This document shows positions 12,961 to 21,000 of a stretch of 31,855 nucleotides of DNA, piece by piece. Source of the stretch: an uncultured Anaerococcus sp. (GTDB taxonomy: Bacteria > Bacillota > Clostridia > Tissierellales > Peptoniphilaceae); NCBI RefSeq assembly GCF_937934665.1, contig NZ_CALGYW010000024.1:1-31855 (forward strand), read 5' to 3'. The notes below the pieces were generated by a model that saw only the letters and a list, made by a program, of their open reading frames with translations, did no database searches and was not told where the DNA came from. The translations under genes and the position numbers were made by a program. Within the stretch, counting starts at the first letter, position 1, and every line of letters begins with the position of its first letter.

Positions 12961-15900
12961 ATTAGAAAGTATAGAGCTTAAGGGTTTTAAGTCCTTTGCT
13001 GAAAAAACTACAATAAAATTTGATAGCCAGATAACAGCTGTTGTTGGGCCAAATGGGTCCGGTAAGTCTAATATATCTGATGCCGTAAGATGGGTTTTGG
13101 GAGAGCAATCTATAAAAAGCCTCCGTGGATCAAATATGAAGGATGTTATCTTTACAGGAGCCAAAAGCTCAATGAATATAGCAGAGGTAAGTCTAAACTT
13201 TTCTAATTATGATAAAAAGCTTGACCTAGCCTACGACAAGGTAGTAATCAGTCGTAGAATCTACAGGTCTGGAGAAAATGAATACAAGATAAATAATAAA
13301 AGAGCCAGACTTAAGGATATAAGAGAGTTATTTTTTGATACTGGTGTAGGTAAGGAAGGTTATTCTATAATTGGCCAAGGTAGGATTGATGAAATCATCC
13401 TATCATCTCCCAAGGATAGGAGGGCTATTTTTGAAGAGGCGGCCGGTATTTCTAAACACAAGTATAGGAGAGATGAGGCAAGTAAGAAGCTAGCCTCTGT
13501 CAAAGATGACCTTGAGATAATAGAAAAGGAACTTGAATATAAGAAAAAAGACTATAGTCTTTTCAAATCCTATAAGGAAAATTATCTAAAACACAGAGAC
13601 TTAACAGAAAAATTAAACCAAAAGTCCTACTTTTACCTAAAAACTAAGTCAGAAGACCTAGTTACTAGGAGGGATAAATTTAGGCAAGAAATACAAGATT
13701 TAGATAAAAAAATCAAAGATCTAGAATTTAAAAATACACAAATAAAAGAAAAACTAAGCCCCTTCCAAAAAGACTATGATCTAGAAAAAGAAAGACTTAA
13801 TAAGCTAAGGGCAAGTCTAACATCCTATGAAAAAAACATAGAAAAATCTAAGGCTAGCCTAAAACTAAATGAGCAAAAGCTTGATTATGACAAAAAAGAC
13901 AAGGCAAGGATAGGAGAAATCCTTAAAAACTTAGAAGACAATTTTAATAAGGAAGAAAAGGCCTTAAACGAGAAAGAACTAAACCTTAAAGACCTTGATA
14001 AGGCTATTTTTAAACTTGAAGGTGACCTTTCAACTAAGAAAGAGGATAAAGATAGGCTTGAAAAAGAGATAAAGATTTTAAATGATGAGATTTTTAAGGA
14101 AAATCTTGCTTATGAAGAAGTAAAAGCTAAGCTTTTAGACTACCAGGTCTATGAAAAATCCAAGGCCATAATTGATGAAAAAAGAAAAAAAGAACTTGAA
14201 GAGAAAAAACTAAGGATAGTAAAACTAGACCAAGAAATAACAAACTTAGAAGATGATTACCAAAAACTAAAGGCAAGTAAAGATAGACTTGATAGTGAGG
14301 TTTATGGTCTTGAAGAAGAAATTAGAGACTTAGCATCTTCCATAAATAAGGCAAATGATGACCTTAATAAAAATATATCTAGCCTAAATAATTTAAAGCT
14401 CGATCTAAAATCTCTTATCTCAGACTATAAAATTGAGAAAAATCTTCTAGATAATAACCAAGGCTACTTTTACCCGGTTCAAGATTTCCTAAAAAAGAGT
14501 AAGTTAAATGGTCTTGGAGGTTTCTACCTTGATACCCTTGCCAACCTAATATCAGTTAGGGAAGGCTATGAAGAAATAATTGACACCCTAGTTGGAGCTG
14601 GCCTTCAAAACATAGTAACAAGAACTAAGGAAGATACCAGACAGTTAATAAACTTTGTAAATAGAGAAAAACTCGGAAGACTAACCTTCCTACCAATTGA
14701 CTCTATAAAGTCTTTCACTAAGGATAAGCCAAGAGAAAAAGAAGTTATAGCCATGGCATATGAGCTTGTATCTTATGATCCAAAACTTACTGGAATAATT
14801 GGTCATTTTTTAGGATCTACTGTAGTTGTAGAGGATATTAATGCAGCCATCTCCTTATCAAAAAAGATAAAAGGCTATAGGATTATAAGTTTAGATTTAG
14901 ATATAATAAATACTTGGGGTTCTATGGTTGCAGGTACAAATAAAAATAAACGCAACAACGTGAACCTCCTAAACAGGAAAAAGAAACTTACAGACTTAGA
15001 AACTTCTATAAAAAAATTAAAACAAAGAGAACTAAGTCTAAGAGATGATATCTCATCAAGTAAGTTTGACATAGAAAATAAAAAACAAGACCTCCTTCGT
15101 CTAAAAGAAGATTATGAGAAAAGAAACAAAGAAAGCAAGGATCTAGCAAGTAGACTTGAGAGACTATCTCTTAAAAAAGAATCCCTAAGAGATCATAGAA
15201 AAGACCTAGATAGAGAAGGTCTTGATTATGAAGATAGGGAAAGTGATATCGACATAGAAAAATTTGAGACTAGGGAAGCTTTTCTAAAAGAAAGCCTTGA
15301 TAAAAAACAAAAAAGCCTAGTAGAAAATTCAAAACTATTTGATAAGACAAAAGAAGAAATTCTTACTCTTACCAATAAGCTTGAAATAAATAAGAGGGAT
15401 AAGAGCCTGGCCCAAAACTCCCTTGTTAATATAAAAAACAACCTAGCAGATATTAGTTCAAATCAAAGTATCCAAGAAAAATTATATAAGAGTCTAGATA
15501 AGGACCTAGAAAGTTCTGAAGAAAGTCTAGTATCCCTAAATAAATCTATATCTCTGTACAAAAACGAAGTCCAAAACTTAAGCCAAAGTATAGAGGTTTT
15601 AAAGGAAAGTCTTGGTAAAAAAGAAGGCGAAAATATAAAGCTAATAGAAGAAAATAAGAAACTAGACGAAAATCTAAAAAATCTTGACCTAGAAAGAGTT
15701 AAAACTTCTTATAAGCTTGATTCTGTAGAAGAAGCCTATCAAAATCTCGAAGAAGAGGTAAGTCCTTATATCACCATGTCCCTAGATAATTTGGCAGATA
15801 AGTATAAGGACACAGAAAAAGTAAATGCTAGTAAAAAAGACCTGCTTGATATCCAAAAAGAGATAAATGAGGTAGGATATTTTACAGAAACAGCCCTAGA

Positions 15901-16468
15901 AGACTTTGACACTATAGACAAGGAAGTAAGCTTTATAAAAGAGCAAGTTAAGGATTTAACAAACTCAAAAGCTGATATAGAAAAAATGATAGGAAGACTT
16001 GAAAAGGAAATGAAAGAAGAGTTTTCTAAAAACTTTGCAGTAATAGGTGAGAATTTTACCAAAATATATAAGATTCTCTTTATGGGTGGAGATGCGAGGC
16101 TAATCTTAGATAGTGAGGATTTTCTAACTAGCGGCGTAGAAATAGAAGCCAAACCACCAGGTAAGTCTCTAAAGTCAATCTCACTTTTATCTGGAGGAGA
16201 GAAGGCTCTTACAGCAGTGGCTCTTCTTTTTGCAATCTTTGAGCAAAACCCAGCACCATTTTCAATCCTTGATGAGATAGATGCAGCCCTAGATGAGTCA
16301 AATATCAAAAGGTATATAGACTACCTAAAGAGCCTATCTGATAAAACCCAATTTATAATGATTACCCATAGGCAAACAACCATGCAGCTAGCAGAGAAGA
16401 TCCATGGGGTAACTATAGATGACGAAGGTATATCAAAGCTTTATTCTATAGGCTTTACAGATGATTGA
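12956..16468 (+). CDS. smc: chromosome segregation/condensation ATPase SMC (ATT start)
   Basis: 1170 residues, the normal length for bacterial SMC, which with ScpA and ScpB compacts and resolves chromosomes. The head carries LKGFKSF (8-14), Walker A GPNGSGKS (31-38), the ABC signature LSGGEK near 1078, and Walker B ILDEIDAALDE near 1103. Two long Lys/Glu-rich coiled coils flank a hinge at about 518-665. The reading frame is open back to a TAA at 12953-12955. Within it no ATG, GTG or TTG occurs before 13097, which would delete Walker A. ATT 12956, giving (M)RLESIELKGFKSF, matches the family N-terminus and follows a near-ideal Shine-Dalgarno. It overlaps the radical SAM stop by 5 nt. Confidence 0.93.
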   Translation: MRLESIELKGFKSFAEKTTIKFDSQITAVVGPNGSGKSNISDAVRWVLGEQSIKSLRGSNMKDVIFTGAKSSMNIAEVSLNFSNYDKKLDLAYDKVVISRRIYRSGENEYKINNKRARLKDIRELFFDTGVGKEGYSIIGQGRIDEIILSSPKDRRAIFEEAAGISKHKYRRDEASKKLASVKDDLEIIEKELEYKKKDYSLFKSYKENYLKHRDLTEKLNQKSYFYLKTKSEDLVTRRDKFRQEIQDLDKKIKDLEFKNTQIKEKLSPFQKDYDLEKERLNKLRASLTSYEKNIEKSKASLKLNEQKLDYDKKDKARIGEILKNLEDNFNKEEKALNEKELNLKDLDKAIFKLEGDLSTKKEDKDRLEKEIKILNDEIFKENLAYEEVKAKLLDYQVYEKSKAIIDEKRKKELEEKKLRIVKLDQEITNLEDDYQKLKASKDRLDSEVYGLEEEIRDLASSINKANDDLNKNISSLNNLKLDLKSLISDYKIEKNLLDNNQGYFYPVQDFLKKSKLNGLGGFYLDTLANLISVREGYEEIIDTLVGAGLQNIVTRTKEDTRQLINFVNREKLGRLTFLPIDSIKSFTKDKPREKEVIAMAYELVSYDPKLTGIIGHFLGSTVVVEDINAAISLSKKIKGYRIISLDLDIINTWGSMVAGTNKNKRNNVNLLNRKKKLTDLETSIKKLKQRELSLRDDISSSKFDIENKKQDLLRLKEDYEKRNKESKDLASRLERLSLKKESLRDHRKDLDREGLDYEDRESDIDIEKFETREAFLKESLDKKQKSLVENSKLFDKTKEEILTLTNKLEINKRDKSLAQNSLVNIKNNLADISSNQSIQEKLYKSLDKDLESSEESLVSLNKSISLYKNEVQNLSQSIEVLKESLGKKEGENIKLIEENKKLDENLKNLDLERVKTSYKLDSVEEAYQNLEEEVSPYITMSLDNLADKYKDTEKVNASKKDLLDIQKEINEVGYFTETALEDFDTIDKEVSFIKEQVKDLTNSKADIEKMIGRLEKEMKEEFSKNFAVIGENFTKIYKILFMGGDARLILDSEDFLTSGVEIEAKPPGKSLKSISLLSGGEKALTAVALLFAIFEQNPAPFSILDEIDAALDESNIKRYIDYLKSLSDKTQFIMITHRQTTMQLAEKIHGVTIDDEGISKLYSIGFTDD

Positions 16469-16554
16469 ATATAAGCTTAAAACCAGTAAAATATTTAGGA
16501 TAAGAAGAAATAATTAAAGATAAATTCTAGCCGATTTTGTCCAAAGGAGGAAGT

Positions 16555-17040
16555 ATGGCAATTAGAAATATAAGAATAGATGGAGATCCAATTTTAAGGA
16601 AAACTTCAAGAAAAGTAGACGAAGTAACAGATAGGATTAGAGTCCTTTTAGATGACATGGCAGAAACCATGTATGATGCAGATGGCGTAGGTCTTGCAGC
16701 ACCTCAAGTAGGAAATCTAAGAAGAGTAATAGTAGTAGATCCTAGAGATGGGGAAACTGGCCTTGTTAAGCTTGTAAATCCCGAAATAATAGAAAAAGAC
16801 GGCGAGCAAATAGGGCTTGAAGGTTGTCTTTCTATACCAGAATTCAATGCTACAGTTAAAAGACCAGAGCATGTAAAAGTTAAATATTTAGACGAAGATG
16901 GCGAAGAAAAAATCTGGGACGCTCATGGCTTTCCAGCAGTTATTCTCTGCCATGAAATAGACCACCTTGACGGTATTTTATTTAAGGATAAGTATATCGA
17001 AGAGTACAAAGTAGAAGAGATGGCAGAAAATAATGATTAA
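16555..17040 (+). CDS. def: peptide deformylase
   Basis: A 161-residue metalloenzyme that removes the N-formyl group from new proteins. All three motifs are present: GVGLAAPQ (44-51), EGCLS (89-93, metal ligand Cys91) and HEIDH (133-137, ligands His133 and His137, catalytic Glu134). ATG 16555 has AAAGGAGG at 16543-16550; an in-frame TTG at 16537 lies upstream of that ribosome site and is rejected. The 86-bp gap after smc shows no terminator and no promoter that I can support. It overlaps fmt by 8 nt, pairing deformylation with formylation. Confidence 0.96.
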   Translation: MAIRNIRIDGDPILRKTSRKVDEVTDRIRVLLDDMAETMYDADGVGLAAPQVGNLRRVIVVDPRDGETGLVKLVNPEIIEKDGEQIGLEGCLSIPEFNATVKRPEHVKVKYLDEDGEEKIWDAHGFPAVILCHEIDHLDGILFKDKYIEEYKVEEMAENND

Positions 17041-17968
17041 TATTTGTTTTATGGGTAATCCAAAGTTTGCTTTGCAGACTTTGGATATTCTTTATAAGGA
17101 TGAAAATATAAATTTAAAGCTAGTAGTATCCGGTAAGGATAAGAGAAGGTCAAGGAATAAATTTTCTCCAACACCTGTCAAAAAATACGCAGAAGAAAAC
17201 GACATCAGGGTAGAGACACCTGATTCTGTAAACACTGAAGAATTTGTAGGTCTTTTAAAAGACTTAGAAATAGACTATATAGTAGTAGTTGCCTTTGGTC
17301 AGTTGATAAAAGATGCGCTATTAGATAGCTTTAACGATAGGATTATAAACCTCCACCCTTCACTACTTCCTTTATATAGGGGAGCAAGTCCAATGCAGTT
17401 TACTCTCTTAAATGGAGATAAAAAGACTGCAGCAACAGCCATGCTTATAGAAAAGGGCATGGATTCTGGCGATATCCTCATCCAAAGGGAAATGGATGTA
17501 GACTTAGATGATGATTATTATGACCTTGAAGATAAGCTTGGAAAAATTGGAGCCGAAGCCATTAGAGATGCTATAATAAATTTTGATGAAGTTTATAAAA
17601 ATAGAAGGGTCCAAGATGATGAAAAAGCGACCTATTGCACCAAGATTGACAAAAAAATGGGTAGGATTGACTGGTCTAGGTCAAGTAGGGAGATCCTAGA
17701 TCAAATAAGAGCCCTAGTGGCCTATCCTGTAGCCTTCTTTGACTACAAGGGTCAAAATGCCAAAGTTCATAAGGCAAGCCTTTGTGATAAGAAGGGTAGA
17801 CCTGGAGAAATTCTTGCAGCTAATAAAAATGATAAAATTGTAATAGCTACAGGAGATTCTTCTATAAAGATAGAAAAAATCCAATTTCCTGGCAAAAAAG
17901 CTATGGACACCACATCCTTTCTTTTAGGAAATGATATAGAAGTAGGTTTTGTTTTAGAAAATGACTGA
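17033..17968 (+). CDS. fmt: methionyl-tRNA formyltransferase
   Basis: A 311-residue enzyme that formylates initiator Met-tRNA using 10-formyl-tetrahydrofolate. The N-terminal transferase domain has the catalytic residues Asn106, His108 (NLHPSLLP) and Asp144 (GMDSGDIL), at the same positions as in E. coli Fmt. RGASPMQFTLLNGD lies between them. A C-terminal OB-like tRNA-binding domain follows. The ATG overlaps the def stop by 8 nt, and the gene overlaps rsmB by another 8 nt. Confidence 0.96.
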   Translation: MINICFMGNPKFALQTLDILYKDENINLKLVVSGKDKRRSRNKFSPTPVKKYAEENDIRVETPDSVNTEEFVGLLKDLEIDYIVVVAFGQLIKDALLDSFNDRIINLHPSLLPLYRGASPMQFTLLNGDKKTAATAMLIEKGMDSGDILIQREMDVDLDDDYYDLEDKLGKIGAEAIRDAIINFDEVYKNRRVQDDEKATYCTKIDKKMGRIDWSRSSREILDQIRALVAYPVAFFDYKGQNAKVHKASLCDKKGRPGEILAANKNDKIVIATGDSSIKIEKIQFPGKKAMDTTSFLLGNDIEVGFVLEND

Positions 17969-19244
17969 TTTTGATATAATATTTAATATCCTAAGTGAGG
18001 TTATTTACAAAGAAGCAAAGTCATCTGAGATGATAAATGCCTACGCAGAAAAGGCAAATAATCTTCCCCTAATTACAAAAACAGTTTATGGTGTTTTGGA
18101 AAATAAAATCTACATCGATTATATGATTAGAAAATTATCCAATATTAGACTTAAAAAAATCCACAAAAATGTCCTTATAATCTTAGAAATGGGAATATAC
18201 AGCATTCACTTTCTAGAAAGTAAAGACTACGCCACAGTTGATAAGCTTGTTGACCTTACTAAAAAGAAAAATAAGAGATCAACTGGCTTTGTAAACGCCA
18301 TTTTAAGAGGCTTTATAAGAGATGAGAAAGAAATATCCACAATCTATGAAAGAGACGACATAAAGAGCCTTTCTATCAGATATTCCTTTCCAGAAGAAAT
18401 AACCAGATATATTTACGATTTTTATGGGATGGAGTTTACCAAGGCCTATTTAAGAGATGCTGGTAGGATAAAAGATCTAGCTATTAGGATAAACTTTACA
18501 AAGACAAATAAAAATGACCTAAAGGCTCTACTTACAGATAAGGGCTATGAGGTAGAAGAAGGAAAGATTTCAAAAGCTAGCCTACTTGTTAAGAATCCAG
18601 CAGGGCTTGCAAGTTTAGATGCCTTTAGGGACGGACTTTTTACCATCCAGCAAGAAGCCTCCATGAAGGCTGTTGAGGTCCTAGATCCAAGCAAGGGATC
18701 AAAAATTTTAGACCTATGTGCAGCACCTGGGACTAAGACTAGTTATTTAGGAGAATATACAAAAAATACTGCAAGTATAGTCGCAAATGATATATCCAAG
18801 GCTAAAAATAAATTAATCTTAGAAAATATTAAGAGATTAGATCTTACAAATATAAGCCTTACAAACTATGACGCATCCAAATTTGTAAGTGAATTTAATA
18901 ATAAATTTGATTTTTGTTTGGTAGATGCACCATGTTCTGGTCTAGGAGTAGTAGGAAGAAAACCAGAAATACGATATAATAGAACTAAGGAAACGATTGT
19001 AAGACTAGCAAGTCTTCAAAAAGAAATCTTAGAAAATGCTATAAAATACCTAAAAGTGGGTGGCTACCTAGTTTATTCTACCTGCACCATAGGACCCTTA
19101 GAAAATAGGGATAATTTTAAATTTTTATTAGAAAAAGAAAATTTAGACCTAATTTCTATCGAGGGTCAAGATTTTATAGAATACGAGAGTTTTAAAGACG
19201 GAACTGATGGATTTTTCATCAGTAAATTTAGGAAGATAAAATGA
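17961..19244 (+). CDS. rsmB: 16S rRNA (cytosine-967-C5)-methyltransferase RsmB
   Basis: A 427-residue protein. An N-terminal NusB-like RNA-binding domain (about 1-130, with STGFVNAILRGF) precedes a SAM-dependent methyltransferase domain. Motifs are LDLCAAPGTKT (250-260), VDAPCSGLGVVGRKPEIR (321-338) with Cys325, and YSTCTI (372-377) with the catalytic Cys375. Length is normal. The ATG overlaps fmt by 8 nt and its TGA overlaps the rlmN ATG (ATGA). Confidence 0.95.
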   Translation: MTDFDIIFNILSEVIYKEAKSSEMINAYAEKANNLPLITKTVYGVLENKIYIDYMIRKLSNIRLKKIHKNVLIILEMGIYSIHFLESKDYATVDKLVDLTKKKNKRSTGFVNAILRGFIRDEKEISTIYERDDIKSLSIRYSFPEEITRYIYDFYGMEFTKAYLRDAGRIKDLAIRINFTKTNKNDLKALLTDKGYEVEEGKISKASLLVKNPAGLASLDAFRDGLFTIQQEASMKAVEVLDPSKGSKILDLCAAPGTKTSYLGEYTKNTASIVANDISKAKNKLILENIKRLDLTNISLTNYDASKFVSEFNNKFDFCLVDAPCSGLGVVGRKPEIRYNRTKETIVRLASLQKEILENAIKYLKVGGYLVYSTCTIGPLENRDNFKFLLEKENLDLISIEGQDFIEYESFKDGTDGFFISKFRKIK

Positions 19245-20263
19245 TTAGTATAAATGATAAGACAATAGGAGAAATAGAAGATTTATTTAAGGAAAGATCC
19301 TACCAAAAGTTTAGAGCCAAACAGGTCTTTCACAATATCCATGTAAATAGGGTAAATGATTTTGAAAAAATGACAGACCTATCCTTAAAGATGAGAGATG
19401 AGCTTAAGAAAGATTTTAAAATCGATAGGCTAAAGGTCCTAAAAAGCTTTGAGTCAAAGATAGATTCTACCAAGAAATACCTCATAGAGCTTGAGGATAA
19501 AAACATTGTAGAAGCTGTTTACATGGATTATAAGGACAGGTCTACTATTTGTATTTCAAGCCAGGTTGGCTGTAGGATGGGTTGTACTTTTTGTGCATCC
19601 ACCAAAAATGGCCTAGTTAGAAATATGACTACAGGAGAATTAATCGAGGAAGTCTACCTCTTAGAAAGAATAAATGGTCCTATTTCAAATATTGTAATCA
19701 TGGGTATAGGTGAGCCTTTAGATAATTTTGAAAATATAAAAAAATTCATAGAAATAATTACAAATCCTAAGGGTAGAAACCTATCTCACAGGTCTATTAC
19801 CTTATCTACATCAGGCCTTGCTCCAAGGATTAAAGACTTGGCTGATACTGGCCTTGATGTAAATCTCGCACTTAGTCTTCACTATGCAGACGATAAAAAA
19901 AGGGCAGCCTATATGCCGGTTGCCAAAAGATATAAAATTAAAGACCTTATTGATGCTACCGACTATTATTTTGACAAAACTGGACGTAGGGTTTCCTTTG
20001 AATATGTAGTAATAGATGGGGTAAATAACCTAAAAGAAGATGTGGAAAACCTCCACGACCTGCTTTTTGGAAAAAATGTTCACATAAACCTAATTCCCCT
20101 AAATCCCATAGAGGAATTTGACCACAAAAAACCAGCAGCAAGAGTCCTTGAAGACTTCAAAGAAAGACTTACAAAAAGGGGCCTAAATGCAACTATTAGG
20201 AGGTCCATGGGTTCTGATATAGATGCCTCATGCGGCCAATTGAGAAATAATTATGCGAGGTAG
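19241..20263 (+). CDS. rlmN: dual-specificity RNA methyltransferase RlmN
   Basis: A 340-residue radical SAM enzyme that makes 2-methyladenosine in 23S rRNA (A2503) and in some tRNAs. The cluster motif is Cys111-x3-Cys115-x2-Cys118 (CRMGCTFC), followed by GEPLDNFENI and SLHYADDKKR. The methyl-carrying Cys331 stands in SCGQLR at the C-terminus. It has no extension that would suggest Cfr. It starts at the ATGA overlap with rsmB and ends 2 nt before the phosphatase gene. Confidence 0.96.
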   Translation: MISINDKTIGEIEDLFKERSYQKFRAKQVFHNIHVNRVNDFEKMTDLSLKMRDELKKDFKIDRLKVLKSFESKIDSTKKYLIELEDKNIVEAVYMDYKDRSTICISSQVGCRMGCTFCASTKNGLVRNMTTGELIEEVYLLERINGPISNIVIMGIGEPLDNFENIKKFIEIITNPKGRNLSHRSITLSTSGLAPRIKDLADTGLDVNLALSLHYADDKKRAAYMPVAKRYKIKDLIDATDYYFDKTGRRVSFEYVVIDGVNNLKEDVENLHDLLFGKNVHINLIPLNPIEEFDHKKPAARVLEDFKERLTKRGLNATIRRSMGSDIDASCGQLRNNYAR

Positions 20264-20265
20264 GG

Positions 20266-20991
20266 ATGAAATTTAGCACGATAACAAATATAGGCAAGCT
20301 TAGAAGAGAAAACGAAGATTCGTTTTCAAATGTTAGCCTAGGGGACTTGGATTTTTTTATAGTAGCAGATGGTATGGGTGGCCACAGCAAGGGCGAGCTT
20401 GCAAGTAAGCTTGCCGCCAAACTTTTTATAAAATACATAAAAGAAGCTAATTTAGAATCCTATGATTCTTATTTGCTCCTACAAGAAGAGGCAATTTTCT
20501 ATGCCAATGAAGAAATCTATAAACTATCGCTTGAAGAAGGCGATATAAAGATGGGGACTACTGTGGTTTGCCTATGTATAGACCACAAAAACAAGGTCTA
20601 CTACCTAACCCACTTGGGAGACTCTAGGGCCTATATCTTTAGAAATGATACCCTAAGCCAGTTAACTAGGGACCATTCTTTGGTAAATGATCTTTTAGAC
20701 AGTGGTTCTTTGACTAAAGATGAAGCAGAAAACTTTATAAACAAGTCTGCCATAACCAGGGCTGTTGGGACAGAAGAAAAAATCATTCCAGACAGTAAGT
20801 CTCTTCCTATGGAAGAAGGCGACCTAGTTTTAATGGTTACAGATGGTCTTACAAATGAATTAACAGATGAAAATATTAGAGAGATAGTAAAAGATAATAA
20901 GGATCCTTACCAAATATCATCAAGGCTTATAGAAGAAGCCATAAACCACGGTGGTAGGGATAATATTACTGTTACGACGATTTTACTATAA
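20266..20991 (+). CDS. prpC: PP2C-type Ser/Thr phosphatase (PrpC/Stp)
   Basis: A 241-residue metal-dependent phosphatase, the partner that reverses PrkC phosphorylation. Motifs in order are RRENEDSF (13-20), VADGMGGHSKGE (33-44) with Asp35, THLGDSRAY, MVTDGLTNE and GGRDNITV. It is cytosolic with no membrane segment. It sits 2 nt after rlmN and 9 nt before prkC, the conserved phosphatase-kinase order of Firmicutes. Confidence 0.95.
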   Translation: MKFSTITNIGKLRRENEDSFSNVSLGDLDFFIVADGMGGHSKGELASKLAAKLFIKYIKEANLESYDSYLLLQEEAIFYANEEIYKLSLEEGDIKMGTTVVCLCIDHKNKVYYLTHLGDSRAYIFRNDTLSQLTRDHSLVNDLLDSGSLTKDEAENFINKSAITRAVGTEEKIIPDSKSLPMEEGDLVLMVTDGLTNELTDENIREIVKDNKDPYQISSRLIEEAINHGGRDNITVTTILL

Positions 20992-21000
20992 GAGGATATT

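Noticed and set aside
15766..16308. 180-codon minus-strand open frame opposite the end of smc
   Set aside because: It is antisense to the SMC head domain; Ser/Leu-rich shadow of Glu/Lys/Asp codons.
16465..16500. Possible def promoter (TTGAAT followed by AT-rich sequence)
   Set aside because: No acceptable -10 at 16-18 bp; not supportable by eye.
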